Shown here one piece after another: positions 1 to 8,405 of a stretch of DNA of 64,000 bases. How positions within the stretch are numbered: position 1 is the stretch's first letter; the number at the start of each line of letters is the position of its first letter. Below the pieces are notes generated by a model. That model ran no database searches. It was not told the DNA's origin and saw only the letters and a list, made by a program, of their open reading frames with translations. Position numbers and translations under genes: made by a program. This DNA is from Bacteroides luhongzhouii (GTDB lineage: Bacteria; Bacteroidota; Bacteroidia; Bacteroidales; Bacteroidaceae), in the NCBI RefSeq assembly GCF_009193295.2, contig NZ_CP059973.1:682001-746000 (forward strand). Reading direction: 5' to 3'.

Positions 1-135
1 TTTAAAACAATCTCTTCTCAATGCACTGGTAGCAGCAGCGTTCATAGCTGTAACGTCTACCAAGTAGAAGTGACCATATTCCTTTACTGTAGCAGCAATT
101 TGCTCTATAATCGTACTTTTATCTTCCTTTCTCAT
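1..135 (-). CDS. rplJ: 50S ribosomal protein L10, N-terminal part (partial)
   Basis: The first 45 codons of L10 read leftward from an ATG at 133-135 and run off the window start. The protein begins MRKEDKSTIIEQIAATVKEY, the usual L10 start. L10 anchors L7/L12 dimers at the base of the ribosomal stalk, where translation factors dock. It follows rplA with a 15-bp gap in the conserved order rplK-rplA-rplJ, which supports the call. The rest of the gene, and probably rplL, lie outside the window. Confidence 0.93.
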   Translation of the reverse strand, partial: MRKEDKSTIIEQIAATVKEYGHFYLVDVTAMNAAATSALRRDCFK

Positions 136-150
136 TATTTCTCTGTTTTA

Positions 151-849
151 TTAGATTTCATCCACTGATTTCGGGTCGATTTTAATACCCGCACTCATTG
201 TACTAGAAAGATAAATACTCTTAATATATGTACCCTTTGCTGCGGTCGGTTTCAGTTTGTTCAGAGTAGAGATGAACTCTTTCGCGTTATCGCGAATCTG
301 ATCAGGACTGAATGATACCTTACCGATAGAAGTGTGAACGATACCGCTCTTATCAACTTTAAAGTCAATTTTACCTTGTTTTACTTCTTTTACAGCCTTA
401 GCAACATCCATAGTTACAGTACCACTCTTAGGGTTCGGCATCAATCCACGAGGACCGAGTACACGACCGAGCGCACCAATTTTACCCATGATAGATGGCA
501 TAGTGATGATTACATCAATATCAGTCCATCCACCTTTGATCTTTTCAATATATTCGTCAAGACCAACGTAGTCAGCACCAGCTTCTTTTGCAGCAGCTTC
601 AGCATCCGGTGTACAAAGTACCAATACACGTACTTCTTTACCAGTACCATGAGGAAGTGAAACAACACCTCTCACCATCTGGTTAGCTTTACGTGGATCA
701 ACACCTAAACGTACATCAATATCCAGTGAAGCATCAAACTTAGTAAAAGTGATTTCTTTTACCAAAGATGCAGCTTCTTTCAGTGAGTATGCTTTCCCTG
801 CTTCAATCTTTTCTGCAGCTAACTTTTGATTTTTTGTCAGTTTACCCAT
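151..849 (-). CDS. rplA: 50S ribosomal protein L1
   Basis: The protein has 232 residues, the normal size for bacterial L1. It carries the L1 signature [19 protein letters not shown] at about residues 125-145. L1 binds 23S rRNA, forms the mobile L1 stalk and helps release deacylated tRNA from the E site. In other bacteria L1 also represses its own operon by binding a leader in the mRNA; I did not find a convincing mimic site here. The gene lies 15 bp after rplK and just before rplJ, so the three are co-transcribed. Confidence 0.98.
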   Translation of the reverse strand: MGKLTKNQKLAAEKIEAGKAYSLKEAASLVKEITFTKFDASLDIDVRLGVDPRKANQMVRGVVSLPHGTGKEVRVLVLCTPDAEAAAKEAGADYVGLDEYIEKIKGGWTDIDVIITMPSIMGKIGALGRVLGPRGLMPNPKSGTVTMDVAKAVKEVKQGKIDFKVDKSGIVHTSIGKVSFSPDQIRDNAKEFISTLNKLKPTAAKGTYIKSIYLSSTMSAGIKIDPKSVDEI

Positions 850-864
850 TACAATTGAAGTTTA

Positions 865-1308
865 TTAATTATTAACCGGGAACTCCCCTTTTACAGCGAT
901 ACCCATACTTCTAGCTGTACCTGCAACCATTCTCATGGCAGCTTCCACAGTAAAACAGTTTAAGTCAACCATTTTGTCCTGAGCAATCGTACGAACCTGT
1001 TCCCAAGTAAGCTCGGCAACTTTCTTACGGTTAGGCTCAGCAGAACCACTCTTTACCTTAGCTACTTCAAGTAATTGAATAGCAACGGGAGGAGTCTTGA
1101 TTACAAAATCGAAAGACTTATCTGCGTAGTAAGTAATGATAACAGGTAAAATCTTACCTGCTTTGTCTTGGGTTCTGGCATTGAATTGCTTGCAAAATTC
1201 CATGATATTAATACCCTTAGAACCCAAAGCAGGTCCAACGGGAGGTGATGGATTTGCAGCGCCTCCTTTAATCTGTAACTTGATTAGTCCAGCAACTTCT
1301 TTAGCCAT
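865..1308 (-). CDS. rplK: 50S ribosomal protein L11
   Basis: The protein has 147 residues and starts [20 protein letters not shown]. It shows the proline-rich [20 protein letters not shown] block of the L11 N-terminal domain. The C-terminal RNA-binding domain ends near the conserved AGTARSMGI segment. L11 binds the GTPase-associated centre of 23S rRNA and is needed for RelA-dependent stringent signalling. The gene follows nusG after about 60 bp and precedes rplA. Confidence 0.98.
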   Translation of the reverse strand: MAKEVAGLIKLQIKGGAANPSPPVGPALGSKGINIMEFCKQFNARTQDKAGKILPVIITYYADKSFDFVIKTPPVAIQLLEVAKVKSGSAEPNRKKVAELTWEQVRTIAQDKMVDLNCFTVEAAMRMVAGTARSMGIAVKGEFPVNN

Positions 1309-1369
1309 TTTTTTATTGATTTATATATAAACATTAAACGAAGAACAACAACAGCGTAACAATTCCGCG

Positions 1370-1912
1370 TTATTCCTTTTCCACTTGCATAAAGCCCAAT
1401 TCAAGCGGCGTTTTGCGCCCGAATATCTTTACCATGACCTTTAGTTTCTTTTTTTCACTATTCACTTCTTCAATGATGCCACTGAATCCGCTGAAAGGTC
1501 CAAAAGTAACTTTTACAGTTTCTCCCACTACATACGGAATATTGAGCTCTTCACCCGTTTCCTGCAGTTCGTCCACTGTACCAAGTATACGATTCACTTC
1601 TGATTGTCTGAGAGGCACCGGTTTTTCGGAACCACCTAAAAAGCCTATCACATTCGGAGTATTGCGCAGGTGATGAGCGACCTCACCAACCAAAGCAGCC
1701 TCCACTAAAACGTAGCCAGGAAGATAACTTCTTTCCTTCACAATTTTTTTACCATTGCGAACCTGGTAAACTTTTTCAGTAGGAATCAATACCTGAGATA
1801 CATATTCACCAAGGTCACTGTTCTTAAGATCAGCTTCAAGATATTCCTTTACCTTAGCTTCTTTTCCACTAATAGCACGCAGAACGTACCATTTCTTTTC
1901 AATCTCAGCCAT
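1370..1912 (-). CDS. nusG: Transcription termination/antitermination factor NusG
   Basis: The protein has about 180 residues with an N-terminal NGN domain (KKWYVLRAISGKEAKVKEYL) and a C-terminal KOW motif (VKVTFGPFSGFSGIIEEV). NusG binds RNA polymerase and links it to Rho or to the ribosome through S10. I place the start at the ATG at 1910-1912 (MAEIEKKW), preceded by AGGA. A TTG two codons upstream would be less likely. Its position between secE and rplK is the standard bacterial order. Confidence 0.97.
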   Translation of the reverse strand: MAEIEKKWYVLRAISGKEAKVKEYLEADLKNSDLGEYVSQVLIPTEKVYQVRNGKKIVKERSYLPGYVLVEAALVGEVAHHLRNTPNVIGFLGGSEKPVPLRQSEVNRILGTVDELQETGEELNIPYVVGETVKVTFGPFSGFSGIIEEVNSEKKKLKVMVKIFGRKTPLELGFMQVEKE

Positions 1913-1929
1913 TTTCAATTCCTAATTTT

Positions 1930-2121
1930 TTAATGTGGATAAACGATTTTTTCCATGAAGTTCTGGAAACAGACATCCATACCCCATACTACCAATGCAA
2001 TAAGCAGGGAAGCATATAAAACAACTACTGCACTGTTAGCAAGTTCAGAATACGTAGGCCACGATACTTTATGTACAAGTTCGTCGTAAGATTCTTTAAT
2101 ATAAGCTATTACCTTTTTCAT
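1930..2121 (-). CDS. secE: Preprotein translocase subunit SecE
   Basis: This is a small protein of 63 residues, MKKVIAYIKESYDELVHKVS onward, with one membrane segment at about residues 30-50 (AVVVLYASLLIALVVWGMDV). The short single-span form is usual outside the gamma-proteobacteria. SecE clamps SecY in the inner-membrane Sec channel. The reading frame stays open upstream into tRNA-Trp, so the ATG at 2119-2121 is the only sensible start. The gene sits between tRNA-Trp and nusG. Confidence 0.95.
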   Translation of the reverse strand: MKKVIAYIKESYDELVHKVSWPTYSELANSAVVVLYASLLIALVVWGMDVCFQNFMEKIVYPH

Positions 2122-2134
2122 TTCAATAATATTA

Positions 2135-2209
2135 GCACGGGAGGAGAGGCTCGAACTCCCGACACCCGGTTTTGGAGACCGGTGCTCTACCAACTGAGCT
2201 ACTCCCGTG
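2135..2209 (-). tRNA. tRNA-Trp (anticodon CCA)
   Basis: Reading leftward, a CACGGGA acceptor arm pairs with TCCCGTG. The D arm contains AGCTCAGTTGGTAGAGC and the T arm GTTCGA. The anticodon loop is CTCCAAA between CCGGT and ACCGG, giving CCA. It lies between tuf and secE. Confidence 0.97.
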
Positions 2210-2261
2210 TGTACATAATCAGTTCCCGATGGAAAACCGGGAACTGATTAATTATTGTGTA

Positions 2262-3446
2262 TTAGTCGATAATTTCAGTAATCTGACCAGCACCTACCGT
2301 ACGTCCACCTTCGCGGATAGCGAAACGAAGACCCGGGTTCAATGCTACTGGGTAGATCAACTCAACTGTAATAGTTACGTTATCACCCGGCATTACCATT
2401 TCTGTTCCTTCCGGCAAAGTGATTTCACCTGTACAGTCCATAGTACGCAAGTAGAACTGAGGACGGTATTTGTTGTGGAACGGAGTGTGACGACCACCTT
2501 CTTCTTTCTTCAAGATATAAACCTCAGCTTTGAATTTAGAGTGCGGTTTAATCTGACCCGGTTTACAAAGAACCATACCACGTTTGATTTCGTTCTTGTC
2601 AATACCACGGAGCAAAAGACCTACGTTATCACCAGCTTCACCTTGATCCAACAGTTTGCGGAACATTTCAACACCAGTTACAACTGATTTCTTATCTTCA
2701 CCTAAACCAAGGATTTCGATTTCATCACCAACGTGGATAACACCAGTTTCGATACGACCTGTTGCTACAGTACCACGACCTGTGATAGAGAACACGTCTT
2801 CAACCGGCATCAAGAATGGTTTATCAACATCGCGCGGAGGCAGTGGAATCCAGTTATCAACTGCATCCATCAGTTCCATAACTTTATCTTCCCATTTTTC
2901 AACACCGTTCAATGCGCCAAGAGCAGAACCACGGATGATAGGAGTATTGTCACCATCGAAATCATAGAATGAAAGAAGTTCTCTCATTTCCATTTCAACG
3001 AGTTCCAACATTTCTTCGTCGTCTACCATATCGCACTTGTTCAAGAATACAACCAGACGAGGTACGTTTACCTGACGAGCCAACAGGATGTGTTCGCGAG
3101 TTTGAGGCATCGGACCATCAGTTGCAGCACAAACGATGATAGCACCGTCCATCTGAGCAGCACCAGTTACCATGTTCTTTACGTAGTCGGCGTGACCCGG
3201 GCAGTCTACGTGTGCATAGTGACGGTTAGCTGTTTGATATTCAACGTGAGAAGTATTGATAGTAATACCTCTTTCTTTTTCTTCAGGAGCGTTGTCGATA
3301 GAATCGAAAGAACGCAATTCTGAAAGACCTTTCTTTGCCAACACAGTAGTGATAGCAGCTGTCAACGTTGTCTTACCGTGGTCTACGTGACCGATTGTAC
3401 CAATGTTTACGTGCGGTTTGGTACGTTCAAATTTCTCTTTAGCCAT
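2262..3446 (-). CDS. tuf: Translation elongation factor Tu
   Basis: The protein has 394 residues, the standard EF-Tu length. It shows the P-loop GHVDHGKT at about residues 19-26, the switch-2 [12 protein letters not shown] and the NKCDMVD guanine-specificity motif. Domains 2 and 3 follow. EF-Tu delivers aminoacyl-tRNA to the ribosomal A site. It is preceded by four tRNA genes and followed by tRNA-Trp and secE, so EF-Tu, tRNAs, NusG and ribosomal proteins probably share transcripts. Confidence 0.99.
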   Translation of the reverse strand: MAKEKFERTKPHVNIGTIGHVDHGKTTLTAAITTVLAKKGLSELRSFDSIDNAPEEKERGITINTSHVEYQTANRHYAHVDCPGHADYVKNMVTGAAQMDGAIIVCAATDGPMPQTREHILLARQVNVPRLVVFLNKCDMVDDEEMLELVEMEMRELLSFYDFDGDNTPIIRGSALGALNGVEKWEDKVMELMDAVDNWIPLPPRDVDKPFLMPVEDVFSITGRGTVATGRIETGVIHVGDEIEILGLGEDKKSVVTGVEMFRKLLDQGEAGDNVGLLLRGIDKNEIKRGMVLCKPGQIKPHSKFKAEVYILKKEEGGRHTPFHNKYRPQFYLRTMDCTGEITLPEGTEMVMPGDNVTITVELIYPVALNPGLRFAIREGGRTVGAGQITEIID

Positions 3447-3497
3447 AGCTTTACTTGTTATTTATTTGATTAATAATCAGCATTTACATCCTTTATG

Positions 3498-3569
<72 letters not shown>

Positions 3570-3579
3570 AAGAAAAGAG

Positions 3580-3652
3580 AGCGGAAGACGGGGCTCAAAC
3601 CCGCGACCCTCAGCTTGGAAGGCTAATGCTCTATCAACTGAGCTACTTCCGC
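3580..3652 (-). tRNA. tRNA-Gly (anticodon TCC)
   Basis: The acceptor arms are GCGGAAG and CTTCCGC. The anticodon loop is CTTCCAA closed by TTAGC and GCTGA. It is third in the tRNA cluster, as glyT is in E. coli. Confidence 0.97.
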
Positions 3653-3680
3653 ATTCTTGCCAAAGTTGTCACTCTGATTG

Positions 3681-3763
3681 TGGGCAAAGATGGATTCGAA
3701 CCACCGAAGGCGTAAGCCAGCAGATTTACAGTCTGCCCCATTTGGCCACTCTGGTATTTGCCC
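3681..3763 (-). tRNA. tRNA-Tyr (anticodon GTA)
   Basis: This is a long tRNA with a variable arm. The acceptor arms are GGGCAAA and TTTGCCC with discriminator A. The anticodon loop is CTGTAAA between GCAGA and TCTGC. It is second in the cluster. Confidence 0.97.
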
Positions 3764-3848
3764 TTTTCTAAATCAAGAAATTGAAGAACTATTTTCAAAC
3801 AATATGATAAAGACAGATGTTCTATCTTTGTTCTTCGGTTTCTTTTTG

Positions 3849-3922
3849 AGCCTCTTGTCGGATTCGAACCAACGACCCCGAGATTACAAATCACGTGCTC
3901 TGGCCAACTGAGCTAAAGAGGC
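3849..3922 (-). tRNA. tRNA-Thr (anticodon TGT)
   Basis: The acceptor arms are GCCTCTT and AAGAGGC. The anticodon loop is TTTGTAA. The anticodon stem CGTGA/TCTCG has one T-T mismatch in the middle pair. It is the first gene after the promoter at 3975-4005. Confidence 0.95.
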
Positions 3923-3974
3923 AAACTTACTAAAAAAATGCAACCGCCACGTTCTAACGCGAGCGAAACGGCTG

Positions 3975-4005
3975 CAAATTTAGTTATTTATTTCTTTCCC
4001 GCAAA
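3975..4005 (-). promoter_or_regulatory. Promoter of the tRNA-tuf-secE-nusG-rplKAJ cluster
   Basis: On the minus strand, TTTG (4002-4005) is followed after exactly 19 bp by TAAATTTG (3975-3982). This matches the Bacteroides -33/-7 consensus in sequence and spacing. It lies about 50 bp upstream of the first tRNA. The 98 bp between hpf and the tRNAs hold nothing else. Confidence 0.85.
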
Positions 4006-4020
4006 ATATTTGGGATTTTT

Positions 4021-4320
4021 TTATTTACTACGTTGCTTTTCCTTGTATTTAACCAGCTGTTTCCCGAGCGCTTCCACATCCAAATCAATTGCTTCTTCAA
4101 ATGTATCACATACTTTGCTTGCATAAAACTCTCCATTTGGGATCAATATTTTAATGCCCGCTTCCTTGTTTTCAGCAACTTCTGGTTTAACTACCTTTAA
4201 TGACACCTCTACTTTCTTTATATCTTCGTAATATTTTTCCAACTTGGACACTTTCTTCTGAATAAATGCCTGCAATTGCTCCGACGCATCAAAGTGAATT
4301 GATTGAATTCTAATATCCAT
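4021..4320 (-). CDS. hpf: Ribosome hibernation-promoting factor, short form
   Basis: The protein has 99 residues starting MDIRIQSIHFDASEQLQAFI. This is the HPF/RaiA (sigma-54 modulation protein) fold without the C-terminal dimerisation domain of long HPF. Such proteins bind the 30S decoding region in slow growth and block mRNA and tRNA. The frame is open further upstream into the Xer gene, but the ATG at 4318-4320 is preceded by GGAGG and aligns with the family start. It follows the recombinase after 16 bp. Confidence 0.92.
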   Translation of the reverse strand: MDIRIQSIHFDASEQLQAFIQKKVSKLEKYYEDIKKVEVSLKVVKPEVAENKEAGIKILIPNGEFYASKVCDTFEEAIDLDVEALGKQLVKYKEKQRSK

Positions 4321-4336
4321 ACTTACCTCCTTTTTT

Positions 4337-5218
4337 TTAAGCTCTTGGATGAGCTTGTTTATACACTTTTTTAAGTTCTTCAAATGTGGCATGTGTGTAG
4401 ATCTCGGTAGTTGTTATGCTCTCGTGACCCAAAAGTTCTTTTACCGCCCCCAATTCTGCTTCATTGTTCAGCATTGTGGTAGCAAAAGTATGCCTCAACA
4501 CGTGAGGACTCTTTTTCTTCAACGTCGCCACCTTTGACAGGTTCCGTTTCACTAAATTATAGACTAGATTCTTGTAAAGCCGTTCACCGTTCTCTCTAAT
4601 AAAGAAAGCATCCGACCTTTCCGGAATCATTTCGTTTCTTACATTAATATACTCAAGCATCAACTCCCGCAGTTCGTCACCAAACGGAATCAGCCGTTGC
4701 TTGTTTCTTTTCCCGGTCACTTTTAGAAGAGAGCCCGAAAAATCTACATCCTTATCGTCCAAGCCTATCAGTTCCGAAAGCCTTATGCCGGTAGCATAAA
4801 ACACTTCAATAATCAACCGATCCCGACAGCCTTTAAATCCTTCACCAAAGTCCGTTTCATCCAACAACCGATTCATTTCGTTCTCTTTTAAGAACACAGG
4901 TAACGGCTTTTTGTTTTTAGGCCCTTTTATTTTACGTAAAGGATCTATAGTCGTTTCTCCCTGCCTCAAGAGATACTTGTAAAACGTTCGGAGTGAACTT
5001 AGCTTACGATTTACAGAAGTTGAGGTATATCCTTTATCCATCAATGAAACAATCCATTCACGAATCAGTTCCGCCTCGACCTCTAACGGATTAAATTTTC
5101 CATACTCTTCCTGAGCAAACTCCTGCAGTTGCTTTATATCTTCACCGTACGCAAGAACGGTTTTTTCAGAATAGTTCCGCTCATACTGGAGATAATCAAG
5201 AAAAGATTCTATCAACAT
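4337..5218 (-). CDS. Xer-type tyrosine recombinase (chromosome dimer resolution)
   Basis: The protein has 293 residues with an N-terminal SAM-like core-binding domain and a C-terminal catalytic domain. The catalytic residues are visible: R in ATGIRLSELIGL, HVLRHTFAT (HxxR), LGHESITTTEIYTH and the nucleophile Y in that segment. The size and the lack of other mobile genes fit a core XerC/XerD protein acting at dif. I use the ATG at 5216-5218; the longer frame begins at a TTG. It sits between rpsU and hpf. I cannot decide between XerC and XerD from sequence alone. Confidence 0.88.
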   Translation of the reverse strand: MLIESFLDYLQYERNYSEKTVLAYGEDIKQLQEFAQEEYGKFNPLEVEAELIREWIVSLMDKGYTSTSVNRKLSSLRTFYKYLLRQGETTIDPLRKIKGPKNKKPLPVFLKENEMNRLLDETDFGEGFKGCRDRLIIEVFYATGIRLSELIGLDDKDVDFSGSLLKVTGKRNKQRLIPFGDELRELMLEYINVRNEMIPERSDAFFIRENGERLYKNLVYNLVKRNLSKVATLKKKSPHVLRHTFATTMLNNEAELGAVKELLGHESITTTEIYTHATFEELKKVYKQAHPRA

Positions 5219-5291
5219 AATATCGCTACATCTAAAATCGTGCAACGAATGTATGAAAAGAATTCAATAATTCAAAGGAATTTACGAATTA

Positions 5292-5483
5292 TTAATCTTC
5301 TACTTGCTGAAGTTGTTGTACATAAACTGCACGTTCTTTCTTAAGTCTTTTAGTTACAGACGGTTTGTCAAACTGTTGTCTGCTTCTCAACTCTTTTACA
5401 ATGCCAGTCTTTTCAAATTTTCTTTTGAACTTCTTCAGCGCTTTTTCAATGTTTTCGCCTTCTTTTACAGGTACTACAATCAT
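5292..5483 (-). CDS. rpsU: 30S ribosomal protein S21
   Basis: The protein has 63 residues starting MIVVPVKEGENIEKALKKFK, with the basic family block FKRKFEKTGIVKELRSRQQF. S21 takes part in early initiation near the anti-Shine-Dalgarno region. In Bacteroidetes it has been linked to the phylum's weak use of Shine-Dalgarno sites (known of the group, not seen here). It is first in an rpsU-xer-hpf operon with a clear promoter at 5537-5567. Confidence 0.97.
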   Translation of the reverse strand: MIVVPVKEGENIEKALKKFKRKFEKTGIVKELRSRQQFDKPSVTKRLKKERAVYVQQLQQVED

Positions 5484-5536
5484 TTTGTTACTATTAATAT
5501 GTTATGATTAAAAAATTCCGCAGTCAAATTGCGCCG

Positions 5537-5567
5537 CAAAATTACACATACTTTCTTTATTCACAAA
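5537..5567 (-). promoter_or_regulatory. Promoter of rpsU
   Basis: On the minus strand, TTTG (5564-5567) and TAATTTTG (5537-5544) are separated by 19 bp. This is a textbook Bacteroides promoter, about 55 bp upstream of rpsU. Confidence 0.85.
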
Positions 5568-5628
5568 ACTTTCGGCAAATATTTCTCAAAAACTATTCAT
5601 AAACAAGTCATTAAACGCAGAAAGTTAG

Positions 5629-5636
5629 TACCTTTG
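5629..5636 (+). promoter_or_regulatory. -7 element upstream of aminopeptidase P
   Basis: TACCTTTG matches TAnnTTTG and lies 35 bp before the ATG at 5671. I see no good -33 TTTG at the right distance. Confidence 0.55.
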
Positions 5637-5670
5637 AAACACTTACATGTCTATAATAATATAATAAAGT

Positions 5671-7452
5671 ATGAAACAGAGCATAAAAGAGCGAGTGCAT
5701 GCACTGCGCATGACCTTTCATCCCAATTCTATCAAAGCGTTCATTATTCCCAGCACCGACCCTCATCTTAGCGAATATGTGGCTCCCCACTGGATGTCAC
5801 GCGAGTGGATTTCCGGTTTTACAGGTTCTGCCGGAACAGCGGTTATCCTGATGGACAAAGCAGGATTATGGACCGATTCACGTTACTTTTTACAAGCTAC
5901 GGAGGAATTGGAGGGCAGCGGCATTACATTATATAAAGAGATGTTGCCGGAAACTCCCAGTATTACAGAATTTCTCTGCCAACACTTAAAACCCGGAGAA
6001 TCTGTAAGTATTGATGGGAAAATGTTCTCTGTGCAACAGGTCGAACAGATGAAAGAAGAACTGGCAGTACATCAGTTACAGGTCGACATATTTGGAGATC
6101 CATTGAGAAGCATTTGGAAAGACCGTCCTGCCATGCCTGATTCTCCTGCCTTTATTCATGATATCAAATATGCAGGAAAAAGCTGTGAAGAGAAAATATC
6201 CGCCATCCGTGCGGAGTTAAAAAAGAAAGGTGTCTATGCTTTATTCATATCCGCGCTCGACGAGATCGCATGGACTCTCAATTTACGAGGAAACGATGTA
6301 CATTGCAATCCGGTTATAGTAAGTTACCTATTAATCACACAGGATGAAGTGACTTATTTTATCTCACCGGAGAAAGTGACGGCAGAGGTAGAGACTTATC
6401 TAAAGGAGCGACAGATTGGAGTACAGAAGTATGATGAGGTAGAGATATTCCTAAATTCTTTCCCGGGAAAAAACATTCTGATTGACCCACGAAAAACGAA
6501 TTATTCTATTTATTCATCCATTAACCCGCAATGTTCTATTCTTCGTGGCGAGTCGCCTGTCGCATTATTGAAAGCGATTCGCAATGAGCAGGAAATTGCC
6601 GGCATCCATTCTGCCATGCAACGGGATGGAGTAGCACTTGTTAAATTCCTCAAATGGCTGGAAGAATCCGTACCTACCGAAAAAGAGACAGAATTAAGTA
6701 TAGATAAAAAGCTGCATGAGTTTAGAGCTGCACAGCCTCTCTACATGGGAGAAAGTTTCGACACGATCGCAGGATATAAAGAGCACGGGGCAATCGTACA
6801 TTATTCGGCTACCCCGGAAAGCGACGCAACTCTTCAGTCCAGAGGATTTTTACTCTTAGATTCAGGAGCCCAATATCTGGACGGAACCACTGACATCACC
6901 CGGACCATTGCCTTAGGTGAACTTACAGAAGAAGAAAAAACGGACTATACTCTTATATTAAAAGGACACATCGCGTTGGCTATGGCTAAATTCCCTGCCG
7001 GAACCCGTGGAGCCCAGCTCGATGTACTAGCCCGTATGCCTATCTGGAAACACAGAATGAATTTTCTTCATGGCACAGGACATGGCGTCGGACATTTCCT
7101 GAGTGTACACGAAGGTCCACAAAGCATTCGCATGAATGAGAATCCTGTCATTTTGCAGCCCGGTATGGTTACCTCCAATGAGCCTGGCGTTTATAAAGCA
7201 GGCAGTCACGGGATACGTACGGAAAACCTGACGTTGGTTTGCAAAGATGGAGAGGGAATGTTTGGAGAATATCTTAAGTTTGAAACTATCACTTTATGCC
7301 CAATCTGTAAAAAAGGGATCATCAAGGAGATGCTGACAAATGAAGAAATTGAATGGTTAAACAATTACCATCAGACTGTCTACGAGAAGTTGTCACCGGA
7401 TCTTAACGAAGAAGAAAAAGTTTGGTTACAAGAGGCAACTGCTTCCCTTTAA
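5671..7452 (+). CDS. Xaa-Pro aminopeptidase (M24B, aminopeptidase P)
   Basis: The protein has 593 residues. Two creatinase-like N-terminal domains are followed by an M24 pita-bread domain from about residue 310. The metal ligands are visible: the two Asp in LLLDSGAQYLDGTTDITRT, His in HGTGHGVGHFLSVHEGP, Glu in SNEPGVY and Glu in GIRTENLTLV. The enzyme removes an N-terminal residue before proline. No signal peptide is seen, so it is probably cytosolic. The length matches the three-domain form also found in eukaryotes. It stands alone; a palindrome array follows its stop. Confidence 0.95.
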   Translation: MKQSIKERVHALRMTFHPNSIKAFIIPSTDPHLSEYVAPHWMSREWISGFTGSAGTAVILMDKAGLWTDSRYFLQATEELEGSGITLYKEMLPETPSITEFLCQHLKPGESVSIDGKMFSVQQVEQMKEELAVHQLQVDIFGDPLRSIWKDRPAMPDSPAFIHDIKYAGKSCEEKISAIRAELKKKGVYALFISALDEIAWTLNLRGNDVHCNPVIVSYLLITQDEVTYFISPEKVTAEVETYLKERQIGVQKYDEVEIFLNSFPGKNILIDPRKTNYSIYSSINPQCSILRGESPVALLKAIRNEQEIAGIHSAMQRDGVALVKFLKWLEESVPTEKETELSIDKKLHEFRAAQPLYMGESFDTIAGYKEHGAIVHYSATPESDATLQSRGFLLLDSGAQYLDGTTDITRTIALGELTEEEKTDYTLILKGHIALAMAKFPAGTRGAQLDVLARMPIWKHRMNFLHGTGHGVGHFLSVHEGPQSIRMNENPVILQPGMVTSNEPGVYKAGSHGIRTENLTLVCKDGEGMFGEYLKFETITLCPICKKGIIKEMLTNEEIEWLNNYHQTVYEKLSPDLNEEEKVWLQEATASL

Positions 7453-7464
7453 AAAGAACTTGTC

Positions 7465-7549
7465 TGACACCCGGGTGTCAAGCATACCAACACCCGGGTG
7501 TCAGACTGCTCAAGACCCGGGTCTCATACATCACGACACCCGGGTGTCG
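7465..7549. repeat. Array of four 16-bp palindromes, 23-bp period (core ACCCGGGT)
   Basis: Four palindromic units occupy 7465-7480, 7488-7503, 7511-7526 and 7534-7549. They are separated by three different 7-bp spacers (agcatac, gactgct, tacatca). Units 1 and 4 are perfect 16-bp palindromes. Unit 2 is TGT-flanked with one mismatched outer pair, and unit 3 has the core AGACCCGGGTCT. The centres are exactly 23 bp apart. The array fills most of the 148-bp gap between aminopeptidase P and the carbonic-anhydrase-like gene. No terminator of ordinary form is seen there. Confidence 0.9.
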
Positions 7550-7600
7550 TACAACATAGAACTGCATTAAATAAAAAACTTTATTAGAAACAAATATTAT

Positions 7601-8116
7601 ATGGCTTTAATTAAATCAGTACGGGGTTTTACTCCCGAAATCGGAGAAAACTGCTTCCTCGCAGATAATGCAACTATTATAGGAGATGTAAAAATAGGAA
7701 ATGATTGTAGCATTTGGTTTAATACGGTATTAAGAGGTGACGTCAACTCCATACGAATCGGCAATGGTGTCAACATTCAGGATGGAAGTGTCTTGCATAC
7801 GTTATATCAGAAATCGACTATTGAAATTGGCGATCACGTATCCGTAGGGCATAATGTTACCATTCATGGGGCGACCATCAAAAATTATGCATTGGTAGGG
7901 ATGGGGTCAACCGTCCTGGATCACGTCGTAGTTGGCGAAGGAGCAATCGTTGCCGCCGGTTCGCTGGTATTAAGCAATACCATCATTGAGCCGGGAAGCA
8001 TTTGGGGAGGGGTACCCGCGAAATTCATTAAAAAGGTAGATCCTGAACAAGCCAAAGAACTGAATCAGAAGATTGCTCACAATTATTTGATGTACTCACA
8101 ATGGTATAAGGAATAA
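7601..8116 (+). CDS. Gamma-carbonic anhydrase-like hexapeptide-repeat protein
   Basis: The protein has 171 residues built of a left-handed beta-helix of hexapeptide repeats followed by a C-terminal helix. Three histidines match the gamma-class zinc ligands (SVLHTLYQ, SVGHNVTIHG). This is the YrdA/CaiE/PaaY group. Such proteins are trimers, and some have carbonic anhydrase or thioesterase activity; many are untested. No partner gene is adjacent. Confidence 0.88.
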   Translation: MALIKSVRGFTPEIGENCFLADNATIIGDVKIGNDCSIWFNTVLRGDVNSIRIGNGVNIQDGSVLHTLYQKSTIEIGDHVSVGHNVTIHGATIKNYALVGMGSTVLDHVVVGEGAIVAAGSLVLSNTIIEPGSIWGGVPAKFIKKVDPEQAKELNQKIAHNYLMYSQWYKE

Positions 8117-8143
8117 CATTAAGTAAAACCGAAAACTAAACTT

Positions 8144-8192
8144 CGTTCCTCCTTTCTCTTATGTTTTTAAGAAAAAGGGGGAACGTTTTTTT
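8144..8192 (+). terminator. Rho-independent terminator after the gamma-CA-like gene
   Basis: CGTTCCTCCTTT (8144-8155) pairs with AAAGGGGGAACG (8174-8185) with one wobble pair, followed by a T run. Confidence 0.8.
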
Positions 8193-8352
8193 TCAGATCT
8201 CCATTGACACTTCAATAGCCACATTAATAAAACAAACCATTTACAAACACTTACCATAAGATTCATACTACTAAAACTAATCATCATTGATTCCTAAAAT
8301 CTATATTCATATTATTTAACCATCTGAAAATAGATATATTACGAATTATTCG

Positions 8353-8360
8353 TAGATTTG
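8353..8360 (+). promoter_or_regulatory. -7 element upstream of the TlpA-like pair
   Basis: TAGATTTG matches TAnnTTTG, 46 bp before the ATG at 8406. The rest of 8193-8405 is AT-rich and holds no gene I can support. Confidence 0.5.
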
Positions 8361-8405
8361 TAAAGCATTAAATCCGGGCAGTGAACCAACAAACACTTAT
8401 TCATT

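Noticed and set aside
1930..2193. SecE with a 24-residue N-terminal extension
   Set aside because: The extension is encoded inside tRNA-Trp; the start at 2121 gives the normal SecE.
4337..5218. Second mobile-element integrase
   Set aside because: The short core-type Xer protein sits in a housekeeping operon with rpsU and hpf and has no flanking repeats.
7465..7549. CRISPR array at the palindrome cluster
   Set aside because: Spacers are only 7 bp, repeats are perfect palindromes and no cas genes are near.
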